Of a stretch of DNA of 64,000 nt, positions 1 to 12,049 are shown piece after piece. Numbering within the stretch: position 1 is the stretch's first letter; each line of letters opens with the position of its first letter. Under the pieces are notes generated by a model. It did not search any database, was not told the origin of the DNA, and was given only the letters and a program-made list of their open reading frames with translations. The DNA comes from Girardinichthys multiradiatus (taxonomy: Eukaryota; Chordata; Actinopteri; Cyprinodontiformes; Goodeidae): contig NC_061800.1 of assembly GCF_021462225.1 (NCBI RefSeq), forward strand, positions 10,511,002 through 10,575,001, written 5' to 3'. The translations under genes were made by a program, and so were the position numbers.

Positions 1-304
1 GGGACAAAACGCTTTAAAAACCAGCTATTTATCAGTTGTGCACAAAACTAATTTCTATAATTATTTGCATGTCCATTAAATAATAGGGAGAGGATGCAAC
101 CTGTGTTCTACACAGTGTAAGCCCCAGGTCCACATCTTCCGTTCCTGCTCCGTTCCGTTCACGTTCGACCGACGGAGCGACTCCATTGTTATATTAATTA
201 ACGAGAACGGTTCCACATGTTTCTTGACTACTCCGAATGTCACCGTCGACGCAGATGCTCCACAATGTAAAGTTCTCCTTTAGATCCACACTGTAAATAA
301 TAAA
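1..304. other. Unassigned sequence at left edge
   Basis: I recognise nothing here. A GC- and CpG-richer patch lies around 125-260. No convincing exon, repeat terminus or tandem array is visible. Confidence 0.4.
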
Positions 305-307
305 TTT

Positions 308-343
308 ATCATCACCCAGGCTGAAGTCACCGAGGTGCTTTCA
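308..343 (+). repeat. Short Rex3/RTE-like LINE fragment
   Basis: About 33 bases (TCATCACCCAGGCTGAAGTC onward) match almost exactly the sense strand of the LINE copies at 9.4, 10.3 and 31.2 kb, where they encode the residues FITQAEVTEV just before the reverse transcriptase. The flanking bases do not match, so this is either a tiny relic or a chance similarity. Confidence 0.4.
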
Positions 344-548
344 CCGTCAAATCACAGAACAAGTCCAGTTTTTAGTTCCATTCCGGTCCGTCTGGCTCCG
401 GGCCGGGTCAAGTTCCATAATTTCAATCATAGCAAACAGGAAAAAGAAAGCCAACAACATCCAGGGTGTCAAAGTTTAAATGGAATAAATAGAGATCGGT
501 AACCACATTTAAAAACATTTTTTTAATATTTACAATAAAGCTAACCGT

Positions 549-554
549 TTTATT
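549..554 (-). terminator. Possible poly(A) signal AATAAA
   Basis: TTTATT on the plus strand gives AATAAA on the minus strand, about 290 bases downstream of the stop codon of the candidate terminal exon 843-970. It would give that transcript a short 3' UTR (about 842 to 530). Such hexamers are frequent by chance in AT-rich DNA, so support is only positional. Confidence 0.3.
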
Positions 555-842
555 TAAACATTGGATACAAACTATTCTTTTTGCACCCAATAAGGAAGCA
601 GATTTATCATTGAAACATTCAATCTGAAACGTGGTAATCCCCTCCAAACAGATTTGCATCCTGCTTGTAATTACGATGCCAAATAAACAACGGCTAAACT
701 TAACTGCATTTGCTTTTTTTGGTCTATATTTTGGTGGTACCCAGAAAAACACATTGTCCAATTAGATATATAGATCAGTATGTTTATATTTTATCCTGAA
801 AGGCTTAAATTACATAACTCGTAGCGCTAGCCTATGCTTTCT

Positions 843-970
843 TCAGGCTCCAAGGAACTTGGAGCGGAGCTCGACGGGGTTACCGGGGATGTAGTAGGCG
901 TTGCTTTTCACGGACTCATGGAGCTGGTCTGGAACGTAACGGACACGCACCGGAGCGGAGGATGTGGAAT
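843..970 (-). CDS. Candidate last coding exon of an unidentified gene
   Basis: On the minus strand a CCCCCAG acceptor at 971-973 precedes an open frame of 41 residues ending in TGA (843-845). The C-terminal tail reads YYIPGNPVELRSKFLGA. Base composition is GC-rich and codon-like, unlike the surrounding AT-rich DNA. I do not recognise the protein. It lies downstream of abi2 exon 3 on the same strand, but its frame (two bases of a split codon at the start) does not join directly to that exon, which ends between codons. It may be an alternative abi2 terminal exon reached through an unseen exon, or belong to another gene. The plus strand is also open over this stretch, with plausible splice sites, so the strand is not certain. 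Confidence 0.45.
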
Positions 971-2619
<1,649 letters not shown>

Positions 2620-3243
2620 CACAGAGCGGCAGTTTGGCTTCAAATCTTTCCTTGGAATCAGTGATTCCTTCATTTCCTCACCGGCTGTTCAAAACCCAGA
2701 AGAGTCAGTGTGAGAGAGAAATTCTCACTGCTCTGTGTTCTCACACTGTGGATATTTTTGGAGAAGTTTTAATATGGATGACAACCTTCCCTGAGGACAT
2801 CTGTGGACCTGCTCAGAACTTTGTGGCCGGTTGATGAACATTCCAACGAACCATCAAGGACAATGGCCTCTGTGACAGTGCTTCATGGACTTACTTGCAC
2901 ACACACACATGCTCAAGATAAACATATGCACCCCCTCACACCACCTTCACCGTTCCCAGCATGATGTTGTTTTGTCAACTTGTTGCTTCTTTGTGCTGAG
3001 GTTTTTTGCAATCTCAAACTGTATCCTGCTAAGGATAAAGTGTGAAATATGATTTTTTTCCTCTACTTACCTAATGTGGCCTCTTTTCTCATCTAGCAAG
3101 GGCAGCGCCTGTGAGTGGGCAGCAAAGCCTCGGTGACCCGTCCCCCCATTGTCTTGTGTCATGATGTATGTTTGGATGGGTTGTACTGGAATTCTAATTT
3201 CCCCTCGGGGATCAATAAAGTATCTTTGAATTGAATTGAATTA
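2620..3243 (+). mobile_element. 3' end of a degraded LINE with GAATT tail
   Basis: The segment ends with AATTTCCCCTCGGGGATCAA, then TAAAGTATC and a tandem TTGAATTGAATTGAATT tail. This is the usual form of a fish Rex1-type LINE 3' terminus (a GGGGA hairpin followed by a microsatellite tail). Upstream, 2620-3150 is untranslated and CA-rich and may be part of the same 3' UTR. The left boundary is a guess. No reverse transcriptase frame is left. Confidence 0.5.
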
Positions 3244-3488
3244 AACCTGGCCATGGTGCCTGCAGTCAGAAGAGGAAACACCCATGATTTCCAATAAGAA
3301 CTGTAGGACACTGTACGTTAGTTATACAAGAAAATGATTTAACTGAAAACAACCATGTGCGCTCCATATGAGGTGAGAATATAGTGAATATGTAAAACAA
3401 GAAAATGCTTCTTAATAAAGAATGATTAGAGAATGGCTTATGAAGGATATTTTTATGTTTTTCGCAAAAAATAAGTAACATTTCACTA

Positions 3489-4167
3489 TATAGCCAAACG
3501 TACTCGCTCACCTATCCAAATTGTAGAAATCAGGTGCTCCAATCACTTCCATGTTTCTAGAAACATTTGTGAAAAAATGGGTTTCTCTCAGGAGCTCAGT
3601 GAATTCCAGTATGGTGCTGCTATGGGATGCCATCTGTGCAACAAGTCCAGTCGTGAAATTTCCTGCCACCTAAATATTCCACCATCAACTGTCTGTGGTA
3701 TTAGAAGAAAGTGGAAGCAATTGGGAACCACAGCAACTCTTCCATGAAGTGGTAGGCCATGTAAACCAACGGAGCAGGGGCAGCGGATGCCGACACACAT
3801 AGTCGCTGACTTTCTGCAGAGTCAATCACTACAGACCTCCAGAATTCATGTGGCCTTTCGATTAGCTCAAGAAGAGTGTGTAGAGAGCTTCATGGAATGG
3901 GTTCTATGACCTAGCAGCTGCATGCAAGCCATACATCACCAAGTGCAATGCAAAGCATTGGATGCGGTGGTGTAAAGTACACCACCACTGGACTCTACAG
4001 CATTGGCAGCGCATTCTCTGGAGTGATGATTCACACTTCTCCATCTGGCAATCTGATGGACGAATCTGGGTTTGGCGGTTGCCAGGAGAACGGTACTTGT
4101 TTGACTGCATTGTGCCAGGTGTAAAGTTTGGTGGAGGGGGGATTATGCTGTGGGGTTGGCCACCTAA
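3489..4167 (+). mobile_element. Tc1-like element, 3'-truncated (same family as 36590-37703)
   Basis: Starts at AGCCAAACGTACTCGCTCAC, the terminal inverted repeat of a common fish Tc1 family. The transposase region follows in the plus sense: the start near GGAGCTCAGTGAATTCCAG, the helix-turn-helix region, and the first catalytic aspartate in the [16 protein letters not shown] motif at about 4020-4060. Similarity stops at about 4167, in the [10 protein letters not shown] region, so the second aspartate, the glutamate and the right inverted repeat are missing. Frames are broken by indels. Fossil element. Confidence 0.75.
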
Positions 4168-5010
4168 GTGAAGTTGCCCCCCCATCTTCTTCAAAACAAA
4201 CAAAATTGGTGTCCAACATTTGTGCTGGTTTGTGAAGCCAAACGTTTCATTTGTGATCCACGGAAACTTTAATATCATGGTGTGAAACACAGCACGTGTC
4301 TTCCAAAGATTATCACCTGCCACTTTTGGTCGGCTTTAAACGGTCCAGAGTTTTTTTCCCCTGTTGGTCCTTTTGTGCAGGTGTGAATGCACTGAAGCGA
4401 ACCATGGTCTGGACCAAACAACCAGACCGAGACCCACTTTTTTAGGTGGTTGCTTCCAAACGGACTCTGGTGCGGTTCGCTTATGGTCTGAATACAAACC
4501 TGCCCCGATCTGAAACAACTACAGAAAACGTCTCTTTGGACTTAACGAGCCACCGTAGCCAGTGGCAAAGGTGTACGTTGTACTGCAATCATACCTGATA
4601 AGCTGTATGTTGCTTAGCAATGCTACTGGCCATTTGTGGGATAGGGCACATGCATTCTCTGACGCCGTTCCAAAATTATAAATAGAACTTAGCAAAATCT
4701 GTGTTGAATGACCTGCTCTTGACTCTCACAATAATACTGCAGCTGTAATAACGGCACAAATATGCAGAACAGAGTTGCTGCACGCAGCGTGTCTACAGTT
4801 ATTTGTGCTGTCTTTGCTGTCCCGCCCCCCTTATTTCTGTCCAATGGGAGCAATGATCGTCACCCACGTGGCTTTGTTTACAAGTAATAGTTCACTCGCA
4901 AAAAGTACAATGTGAAAGCAAACTGCAACAAACAAAAAAAATAAAGTCTGCTTTTGGTCCGGACCAAACAAGCGGACCAAAGGACTTTCCTGGTGTTAAT
5001 ACATCGTAAA
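4168..5010. repeat. Unclassified interspersed repeat candidate (GGTCYGGACCAAAC-rich)
   Basis: Two segments with the same core, GGTCTGGACCAAACAACCAG at about 4407 and GGTCCGGACCAAACAAGCGG at about 4957, lie about 550 bases apart in direct orientation. The composition is unlike the flanks, and the region sits against the abrupt end of the Tc1 remnant at 4167. It resembles a non-autonomous fish DNA transposon, but I could not define terminal inverted repeats or a target duplication. Confidence 0.35.
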
Positions 5011-5821
5011 CTGACCCTTTTGATACGGTCCTTACAGAGGAAAATAATTACACCAGACACAAAGATCACTGTGGGCTCAGTTTGTCCGACCCAAATGCTG
5101 ACATGCATTTGGATGATAAATACTGATAGTTATAAGTTTACCCCTAAACTGATTTAATGACAGCCACAAGGCATTTCATAAATCTGCTCTTCTCGCATCA
5201 CCTTCAGACAGTTCAAACACAAACACAAAGACTGTGTTATAATATGATCAAAAATATCTGTTTTCTACAGGGAGTCATTTGGGCCTACTTTCATGAATGC
5301 CAAATCTGAGAAGATGAAACACAAGTCTCCATTGTGTTACTCAGCTGTAATATGTGAGCACCCAGTATAGTCATAGGTGTTCAGCATCACCAGTGATCCA
5401 GTGAGTTACACTGCTGTACTCCTACATAATAGCAGCTCAGTCAAGTGTATCCATGTTAGACAAACACAGTCAGCTTCCATAAGAGAATGAACTCACTAAA
5501 GAGTGCTTAAAGGGATAAAGTTGTACTTTCAGTGGTATAGAGGGTCATGCTCTCCCTCAGACCTCTGAATGATCCGAACACTCTCTATGCTGTTATAATG
5601 AGATGCTTCTCTCTGCTGTGTTGGCCCAAGCTGAGGTTGCACATTATAATCACCATTTTCTGTTCAGAAAGACAGTCACATCTGTTATGTAGGCGAACTC
5701 TTCGCACAGAGAAACTTTCTTCCCATACAGAAACACCAAGATACTCACATAAGGAAAACTTTTGTTTTCTATTAGATGCCTGAGACAAAAAGAATTTATT
5801 GAGAATTTATTAAGAATTAAA
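5011..5821. other. Unassigned intron sequence
   Basis: No exon or recognisable repeat. Short plus-strand frames (for example 5547-5783) have no recognisable similarity. Confidence 0.4.
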
Positions 5822-6074
5822 AAATGTACTCGTACTCGTCGTCTTCCGCTTTATCCGGGACCAAGTCGCGGGGGCAGCAGACTCAGCAGAGACGCCCAGA
5901 CGTCCCTCTCCCCAGACACCTCCCCCAGCTCCTCCGGGGGGAGCCAAAGGCGTTCCCAGGCCAGCCGAGAGACAGAGTCCCTCCAGTGTGTCCTTGGCCG
6001 TCCCCTGGGCCTACTCCCGGTGGGATGTGCCTGGAATACCTCCCGAGGAAGGCGTCCAAGAGGCATCCGGTATA
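5822..6074 (-). mobile_element. Rex3/RTE-like LINE copy A: 3' end
   Basis: Read on the minus strand this encodes the C-terminal tail of a Rex3-type polyprotein (GRLPREVFQAHPTGSRPRG, then WRDSVSRLAWERL, then SLLPPRLGPG). It ends with CCCGGATAAAGCGGAAGACG and a GAGTACGAGTAC tail. The same terminus occurs at 53107-53263 in plus orientation. The LINE continues at 7710 after a Tc1 insertion. Confidence 0.85.
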
Positions 6075-7709
6075 CAGGTCCTTCTCAAAATATTAGCATA
6101 TTGTGATAAAGTTCATTATTTTCCATAATGTCATGATGAAAATTTAACATTCATATATTTTAGATTCACACTAACTGAAATACTAACTGAAATATTACAC
6201 TAACACTAACTGAAATATTTCAGGTCTTTTATTGTCTTAATATGGATGATTTTGGCATACAGCTCATGAAAACCCCAAATTCCTATCTCACAAAATTAGC
6301 ATATCATTAAAAGGGTCTCTAAACAAGCTATGAACCTAATCATCTGAATCAACGAGTTAACTCTAAACACCTGCAAAAGATTCCTGAGGCCTTTAAAACT
6401 CCCAGCCTGGTTCATCACTCAAAACCCCAATCATGGGTAAGACTGCCGACCTGACTGCTGTCCAGAAGGCCACTATTGACACCCTCAAGCAAGAGGGTAA
6501 GACACAGAAAGACATTTCTGAACGAATAGGCTGTTCCCAGAGTGCTGTATCAAGGCACCTCAGTGGGAAGTCTGTGGGAAGGAAAAAGTGTGGCAGAAAA
6601 CGCTGCACAACGAGAAGAGGTGTCCGGACCCTGAGGAAGATTGTGGAGAAGGGCCGATTCCAGACCTTGGGGGACCTGCGGAAGCAGTGGACTGAGTCTG
6701 GAGTAGAAACATCCAGAGCCACCGTGCACAGGCGTGTGCAGGAAATGGGCTACAGGTGCCGCATTCCCCAGGTCAAGCCACTTTTGAACCAGAAACAGCA
6801 GCAGAAGTGCCTGACCTGGGCTACAGAGAAGCAGCACTGGACTGTTGTGGTCCAAAGTACTTTTTTCGGATGAAAGCAAATTCTGCATGTCATTCGGAAA
6901 TCAAGGTGCCAGAGTCTGGAGGAAGACTGGGGAGAAGGAAATGCCAAAATGCCAGAAGTCCAGTGTCAAGTACCCACAGTCAGTGATGGTCTGGGGTGCC
7001 GTGTCAGCTGCTGGTGTTGGTCCACTGTGTTTTATCAAGGGCAGGGTCAATGCAGCTAGCTATCAGGAGATTTTGGAGCACTTCATGCTTCCATCTGCTG
7101 AAAAGCTTTATGGAGATGAAGATTTAATTTTTCAGTACAACCTGGCACCTGCTCACAGTGCCAAAACCACTGGTAAATGGTTTACTGACCATGGTATCAC
7201 TGTGCTCAATTGGCCTGCCAACTCTCCTGACCTGAACCCCATAGAGAATCTGTGGGATATTGTGAAGAGAACGTTGAGAGACTCAAGACCCAACACTCTG
7301 GATGAGCTAAAGGCCACTATCGAAGCATCCTGGGCCTCCATAAGACCTCAGCAGTGCCACAGGCTGATTGCCTCCATGCCACGCCGCATTGAAACAGTCA
7401 TTTCTGCAAAAGGATTCCCGACCAAGTATTGAGTGCATAACTGTACATGATTATTTGAAGGTTGACGTTTTTTGTATTAAAAACACTTTTCTTTTATTGG
7501 TCGGATGAAATATGCTAATTTTGTGAGATAGGAATTTTGGGTTTTCATGAGCTGTATGCCACAATCATCCGTATTAAGACAATAAAAGACCTGAAATATT
7601 TCAGTTAGTGTGCAATGAATCTAAAATATATGAATGTTAAATTTTCATCATGACATTATGCAAAATAATGAACTTTATCACAATATGCTAATATTTTGAG
7701 AAGGACCTG
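6075..7709 (+). mobile_element. Tc1 transposon copy 1 (1.6-kb family, TIR CAGGTCCTTCTC), inserted in LINE copy A
   Basis: A complete element with terminal inverted repeats starting CAGGTCCTTCTCAAAATATT at the left and ending AATATTTTGAGAAGGACCTG at the right. It is flanked by TA at 6073-6074 and 7710-7711. The intact LINE copy at 32.79 kb shows the empty site (rev. comp. CCGGTATAGATGCCC), which proves a TA insertion with duplication. Two further copies of the family lie at 17026-18634 and 22517-24104. Confidence 0.95.
6433..7432 (+). pseudogene. Tc1 transposase, frameshifted (copy 1)
   Basis: Starts MGKTADLTAVQKATIDTLKQ, a paired-type helix-turn-helix DNA-binding domain. A second HTH region lies around TLRKIVEKGRFQTLGDLRKQ, and then the DD34E catalytic domain: first Asp in VLFSDESKF, second in the YNLAPAHSAK region, and Glu in SPDLNPIENLWD. 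Against copy 2, five bases are missing near 6847 (TGTTGTGGTCC versus TGTTGCTCAGTGGTCC), which shifts the frame before the first catalytic Asp. The second catalytic position reads QYNLAP here instead of QHDLAP, so the catalytic Asp itself is lost. Inactive. Confidence 0.93.
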
Positions 7710-8952
7710 TAAATGCCCGAGCCACCTCAACTGGCTCCTCTCGATGTGGAGGAGCAACGGCTCCACTCCGAGCCCCTCCCGGATGGCCGAGCTCCTCACC
7801 CTATCTCTAAGGGAGTGCCCGGCGACCCTACGGAGGAAGCTCATTTCAGCCGCTTGTATCTGGGATCTCGTTCTTTTGGTCATGACCCAAAGTTCATGGC
7901 CATAGGCTAGGGTAGGAATATAGACCAACCGGTAAATCGAGAGCTTTGCTTTTCGGCTCAGCTCTCTCTTCACCACAACGAACCGGCACAGCGCCCCCAT
8001 TACTGTGGCAGCCGCACCGATCCGTCTGTCGATCTCCCGCTCCATTCTTCACTCAATTGTGAACAAGACCCCGAGATACTTAAACTCCTCCCCTTGAGGC
8101 AGTAACTCCCCACCAACCTGAAGAGGACAAGCCACCCTTCTCCGGTCGAGAACCATGGCCTCGGACTTGGAGGAGATGATTTTCATCCCTGCCGCTTCAC
8201 ACTCGGCTGCGAACCGCCCCAGTGCATGCTGTAGGCCTTGGCTAGAGGGGGCCAGCAGGACCACATCATCTGCAAAAAGAAGAGATGAAATCCTCTGGTC
8301 CCCAAACCAGACCCGCTCCGGCCCTGGGCTGCGCCTAGAAATCCTGTCCATAAAAGTTCTGAACAGGACCGGTGACAAAGGACAGCCCTGCCGGAGTCCA
8401 ACATGCACCGGGAACAGGTCCGACTTAGTGCCGGCAATGCGAACCAAACTCCTGCTCTGCTTATACAGAGACCGGATGGCCTGTAGTAAAGGGCCCCCGA
8501 TTCCATACTCCTGGAGCACCCCCCATAGGGCATCACGAGGGACACAGTCGAATGTTTTCTCCAGGTCCACAAAACACATGTGGACCGGTTGGGCAAACTC
8601 CCAAGAATCCTCGAGTACCCTGTAGAGGGTATAGAGCTGGTCCAGTGTTCCACGGCCGGGACGAAAACCACACTGCTCCTCCTGAAGCCGGGGTTCGACT
8701 ATCGGCGTAGGCCTTACCAGGGAGGCTGAGGAGTGTGATCCCCCTGTAGTTGGAACACACCCTCCGGTCACCCTTCTTATGAAGGGGGACCACCACCCCA
8801 GTCTGCCAATCCAAAGGCACTATCCCCGTCCGCCACGCAATGTTGAAGAGGCATATCAACCATGACAGCCCCACAACATCCAAAGACTTGAGGTACTCAG
8901 GGCGGACCTCTTCCAACCCCGAAGCCTTGCCACCGTGGAGCTTTTTAACCAC
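7710..8952 (-). mobile_element. Rex3/RTE-like LINE copy A: reverse transcriptase part
   Basis: The minus strand encodes, from 8952 downward, GGKASGLEEVRPEYLKSL, the palm motifs FVDLEKTFDCVPRDALWG and GLRQGCPLSPVLF, the catalytic SLLFADDVVLLAP box (about 8265-8295), then FKYLGVLF and MEREIDRRIGAAATVMGAL, and the characteristic RSRIQAAEMSFLRRV-type thumb. Frames are interrupted (FTIE stop near 8050; deletion near 8690-8700), so this is a dead copy. Similarity of these motifs to Rex3, as I remember it, is the basis for the clade name. Confidence 0.9.
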
Positions 8953-9371
8953 TGTGATGGAAATTCTTGCAGTAAGCATTTCACAGTGTATAACCTTTTT
9001 AACTCCTCAGAACATCTGTGTTAGAGGAAGAAGCTGTAAAAGCCATTATCAGAAGTTTGATGGTTCAGACCCATCTTTAGGACAATGTCAGGAAGGGCAG
9101 TTAGGTCTGTTCCTAGATAACCTTGTCACTTTTGAACTTAAGAAGGGTTTGGGTCATAAAACACAGACTCTTTGCAGTTGAGATAACACTGTCATGTTCT
9201 GGTATAAATACTGTGTGTAAATGTTGATCGGGGCTCTGTTCAACTGACTTGCTCGGTGACAGAGTCATTCAAAAGCTGAATGCCTTTGAATAAAACTTAT
9301 AAAGACAAAGTCCGGATTTTCTCTTGTTATGAGTCAACTTCTACCCACTTTGATAAGAAAATTCCACAACA
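8953..9371. repeat. Solo LTR of an endogenous retrovirus, inserted in LINE copy A
   Basis: 419 bases that interrupt the LINE exactly between GAGCTTTTTAACCAC and CTTGGTGACTTCAG. The uninterrupted site is seen at 31200-31230. It begins TGTGATGGAAATT and ends AATTCCACAACA, forming the TG..CA short inverted repeat. It is flanked by CCAC on both sides (8949-8952 and 9372-9375), a 4-bp duplication typical of retroviral integrase. Inside are a TATA box (GGTATAAATACTG near 9203) and AATAAA near 9288, in plus orientation. There is no gag, pol or env sequence, so it is a product of LTR-LTR recombination. The 4-bp duplication fits gamma/epsilon-type viruses, but the class is unproven. Confidence 0.78.
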
Positions 9372-9864
9372 CCACCTTGGTGACTTCAGCCTGGGTGATG
9401 AAAGAGTCCAACCCCAAGTCCCCAGCCTCTGTTTCCACCAGGGAATGCGTGATGGCAGGATTGAGGAGATCCTCGAAGTACTCCTTCCACCGGCCGATAA
9501 TGTCCCCAGTCGAGGTCAGCAGCTCCCCACCCCCACTGTAAACAGTGTTGGCGAAGCACTGCTTCCCTCTCCTGAGGCGCCGGACGGTTTGCCAGAATCG
9601 CTTCGGGGCCAACCGGTAGTCGTCCCTAGAGCCAGCCTAAGCATCCGGGGATTGGGCCGCTGAGGTCTCCAACTTCGTCCGCCGCCCAATCCTCTTTGTA
9701 CCGGTCCCTCACGATTCCCCCTGCAGGTGGTGGGCCCACTGGGGTATGGTCTCGCGTCTCTCGTTCGGGCTTGGCCCGGCCGGGTCCCGCGAGGAGCAAC
9801 CCGGCCACCAGGCGCTCTCCGACGAGTCCTGACCCCAGGCCTGGCTCCAGGGTGGGACCCCGGG
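9372..9864 (-). mobile_element. LINE copy A: 5' part with internal deletion
   Basis: On the minus strand this is the region just before the RT domain (KRFWQTVRRLRRGKQC, then GRWKEYFEDLLNPAITHSL). At about 9620 it jumps from AACCGGTAGTC straight to GTCCCTAGAGCCAGCC, which in copy B lies about 1.15 kb further upstream. The endonuclease is thereby removed. The 5' UTR then continues to about 9864, where copy B begins. The same junction is present in copy C (31455-31470). Confidence 0.85.
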
Positions 9865-9894
9865 AATTACTTACTTACTCAAATTATTCTCATT

Positions 9895-10719
9895 TCATCT
9901 CGAGAGGGTTTGCAAAATTTCCCGGAGCTGGTCCAGTGTCCCACAGCCGGGACGAAAACCACACTGCTCCTCCTGAAGCCGGGGTTCGACTATTGGCCGG
10001 ACTCTCCTCTCCAATACCCTGGCGTAGGCCTTACCAGTGAGGCTGAGGAGTGTGATCCCCCTGTATTTGGAACACACCCTCCGGTCACCCTTCTTATGAA
10101 GGGGGACCACCACCCCAGTCTGCCAATCCAAAGGCACTGTCCCCGTCCGCCACGCAATGTTGAAGAGGCATGTCAACCATGACAGCCCCACAACATCCAA
10201 AGACTTGAGGTACTCAGGGCGGATCTCATCCAACCCCGAAGCCCTGCCACCGCGGAGCTTTTTAAGCACCTCGGTGACTTCAGCGTGGGTGATGAAAGAG
10301 TCCAACCCCGAGTCCCCAGCCTCTGTTTCCACCAGGGAATGCGTGATGGCAGGATTGAGGAGATCCTCGAAGTACTCCTTCCTCCGCCCGATAATATTCC
10401 CAGTCGAGGTCAGCAGCTCCCCACCCCCACTATAAACAGTGTTGGCGAGGCACTGCTTCCCCCTCCTGAGGTGCCAGACGGTTTGCCAGAATTGCTTCGG
10501 GGCCAACCGGTAGTCCTTCTCCATGGCCTCACCGAACTCCTCCCAAGTCCGAGTTTTTGCCTCTGTCACCGCCCGGGCCACGGCACGCTTGGCCCTATGG
10601 TACCCGTCAGCCGCCTCAGGAATCCCACAAGCCAACCACAGCCGATAGGACTCCTTCTTCAGCTTGACAGCGTCCCTTACTGCCGGTGTCCACCACCGGG
10701 TTCGGGGATTGCGCCGCAA
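9895..10719 (-). pseudogene. LINE copy B linker and N-terminal RT fragment
   Basis: 274 open codons: [20 protein letters not shown], then EYFEDLLNPAITHSLVETEA, and GDRRVCSKYRGITLLSLTGK, ending at EEQCGFRPGCGTLDQL before the abnormal tail (REILQTLSR). The FVDLEK, QGCPLSP and FADD catalytic motifs are absent, so no reverse transcriptase activity is possible. Confidence 0.85.
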
Positions 10720-11645
10720 CAGGCACCGCAGACCTTACGGCCGCAGTTACGGGTGGCAGCATCGACAATAGATGCGGAGAACATGGTCCACCCGGACTCT
10801 ATGTCTCCAACATCCCTCGGAATCTGGTCAAAGCTCTCCCGGAGGTGAGAGTTGAATACATCCCTGGACAAGGGGTCTGCCAGACGTTCCCAGCAGACCC
10901 TCACTATGCGCTTGGGCCTGCCAAGTCTGTCCGGCTTTCTCCTCCCCCAGCGGATCCAACTCACCACCAGGTGGTGATCAGTGGACAGCTCAACCCCTCT
11001 CTTCACCTGAGTGTCCAAAACATGCGGCCGAAGGTCTGATGATACGACAACAAAGTCGATCATTGACCTCCTGCCTAAGGTGTCCTGGAGCCAAGTGCAC
11101 TGATGGACACCCTTATGTTTGAACATGGTGTTCGTTATGGACAATCCCTGACTAGCAAAGAAGTCCAATAACAAAACACCGCTCGGATTCAAATCGGGGA
11201 GGCCATTCCTCCCGATCACGCCTCTCCAGGTGTCACTGTCGTTTCCCACATGGGCGTTGAAGTCCCCCAGCAGAATAATGGAGTCCCCGGGAGGGTCACT
11301 TTCCAGCACCCCCGACTGGGACGCCAAGAAGGCCGGGAACTCCGCACTACCACTCGGCCCGTAGGCTGAAATGATAGTCAGAGACCTCTCCCCAACCCGA
11401 AGGCGCAGGGATGCGACCCTCTCATCCACTGGGGTAAACCCCAACACTAGACGGCTGAGCTAGGGGGCGACAAACAAACCCACACCTCAGCCCGCCGCCT
11501 CTCCCCCTGGGCCACTCCAGAGTAGAAGAGAGTCCAGCTTCTCTTGAGGAGATGGGTTCCAGAGCCCAGGCTGTGCGTGGAGGCGAGCGCGACTATTTGA
11601 TATCTCTTGACCTCCTGCACAAGCTCAGGCTCCTTCCCCCCCAGC
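10677..11645 (-). pseudogene. LINE copy B AP-type endonuclease domain
   Basis: Read in two overlapping frames, joined near 11447. The N-terminal motif is [33 protein letters not shown] carries the catalytic GDFN Asp and Asn, and STDHHLVV carries the final SDHH-type box (Thr for Ser, Asp, His retained). Residues [14 protein letters not shown] correspond to the conserved IDYVLTS-like stretch. The frame change near 11447 (PPSSAV stop, then [13 protein letters not shown]) shows the copy is broken. Family role: nicks target DNA for target-primed reverse transcription. Confidence 0.85.
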
Positions 11646-12049
11646 GAGGTGACATTCCACGTCCCTAGAGCCAGCCTAAGCATCCGGGTATCGGGCAGCT
11701 GAGGTCTCCACCTTCGTCCGCCACCCAATCCTCTTTGCACTGGTCCCTCACGGTTCCCCCTGCAGGTGGTGGGTCCACTGGGGGATGGTCTCGCGTCTCT
11801 CGTTCGGGCTTGGCCCGGTAGGGTCCCGTGAGGAGCAACCCAGCCACCAGGCGCTCTCCGACGAGTCCCGACCCCAGGCCTGGCTCCAGGGTGGGACCCC
11901 GGCTCCGCCGTACCGGGCGACGTCACGTGCCTCGATTTCGTAGTCGTCATGAGGGGTTCTTTAAAAATGTAATATATTCAAACGATGAGAAAAGGATATT
12001 TGTTTTCTTTTTGAAATTAATTAACATGCCAAAGAACTGCCCTCTGTGG

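Larger units (their letters stand above)
9865..11957 (-). mobile_element. Rex3/RTE-like LINE copy B with endonuclease, truncated in RT and with abnormal 3' end
   Basis: A minus-strand element. 5' UTR and ORF start region at 11450-11957; AP endonuclease at 10677-11640; linker and N-terminal RT to 9920. Sense sequence stops being LINE-like after GGACCAGCTC and continues CGGGAAATTTTGCAAACCCT to a GAGTAAGTAAGTAATT tail. The same foreign 3' end is joined at the same place in copy C. Its 5' end at about 11957 is about 150 bases short of the 5' end seen in copy C. Confidence 0.85.

Noticed and set aside
423..761. 112-codon minus-strand frame
   Set aside because: Lies in the possible 3' UTR of the exon at 843-970. 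The composition is AT-driven and no domain is recognisable.
8155..8625. 156-codon plus-strand frame
   Set aside because: Antisense shadow of the LINE reverse transcriptase, open only because the coding strand is GC-rich.
9696..10848. Several plus-strand proline/arginine-rich frames
   Set aside because: Antisense to LINE copies A and B; no independent similarity.
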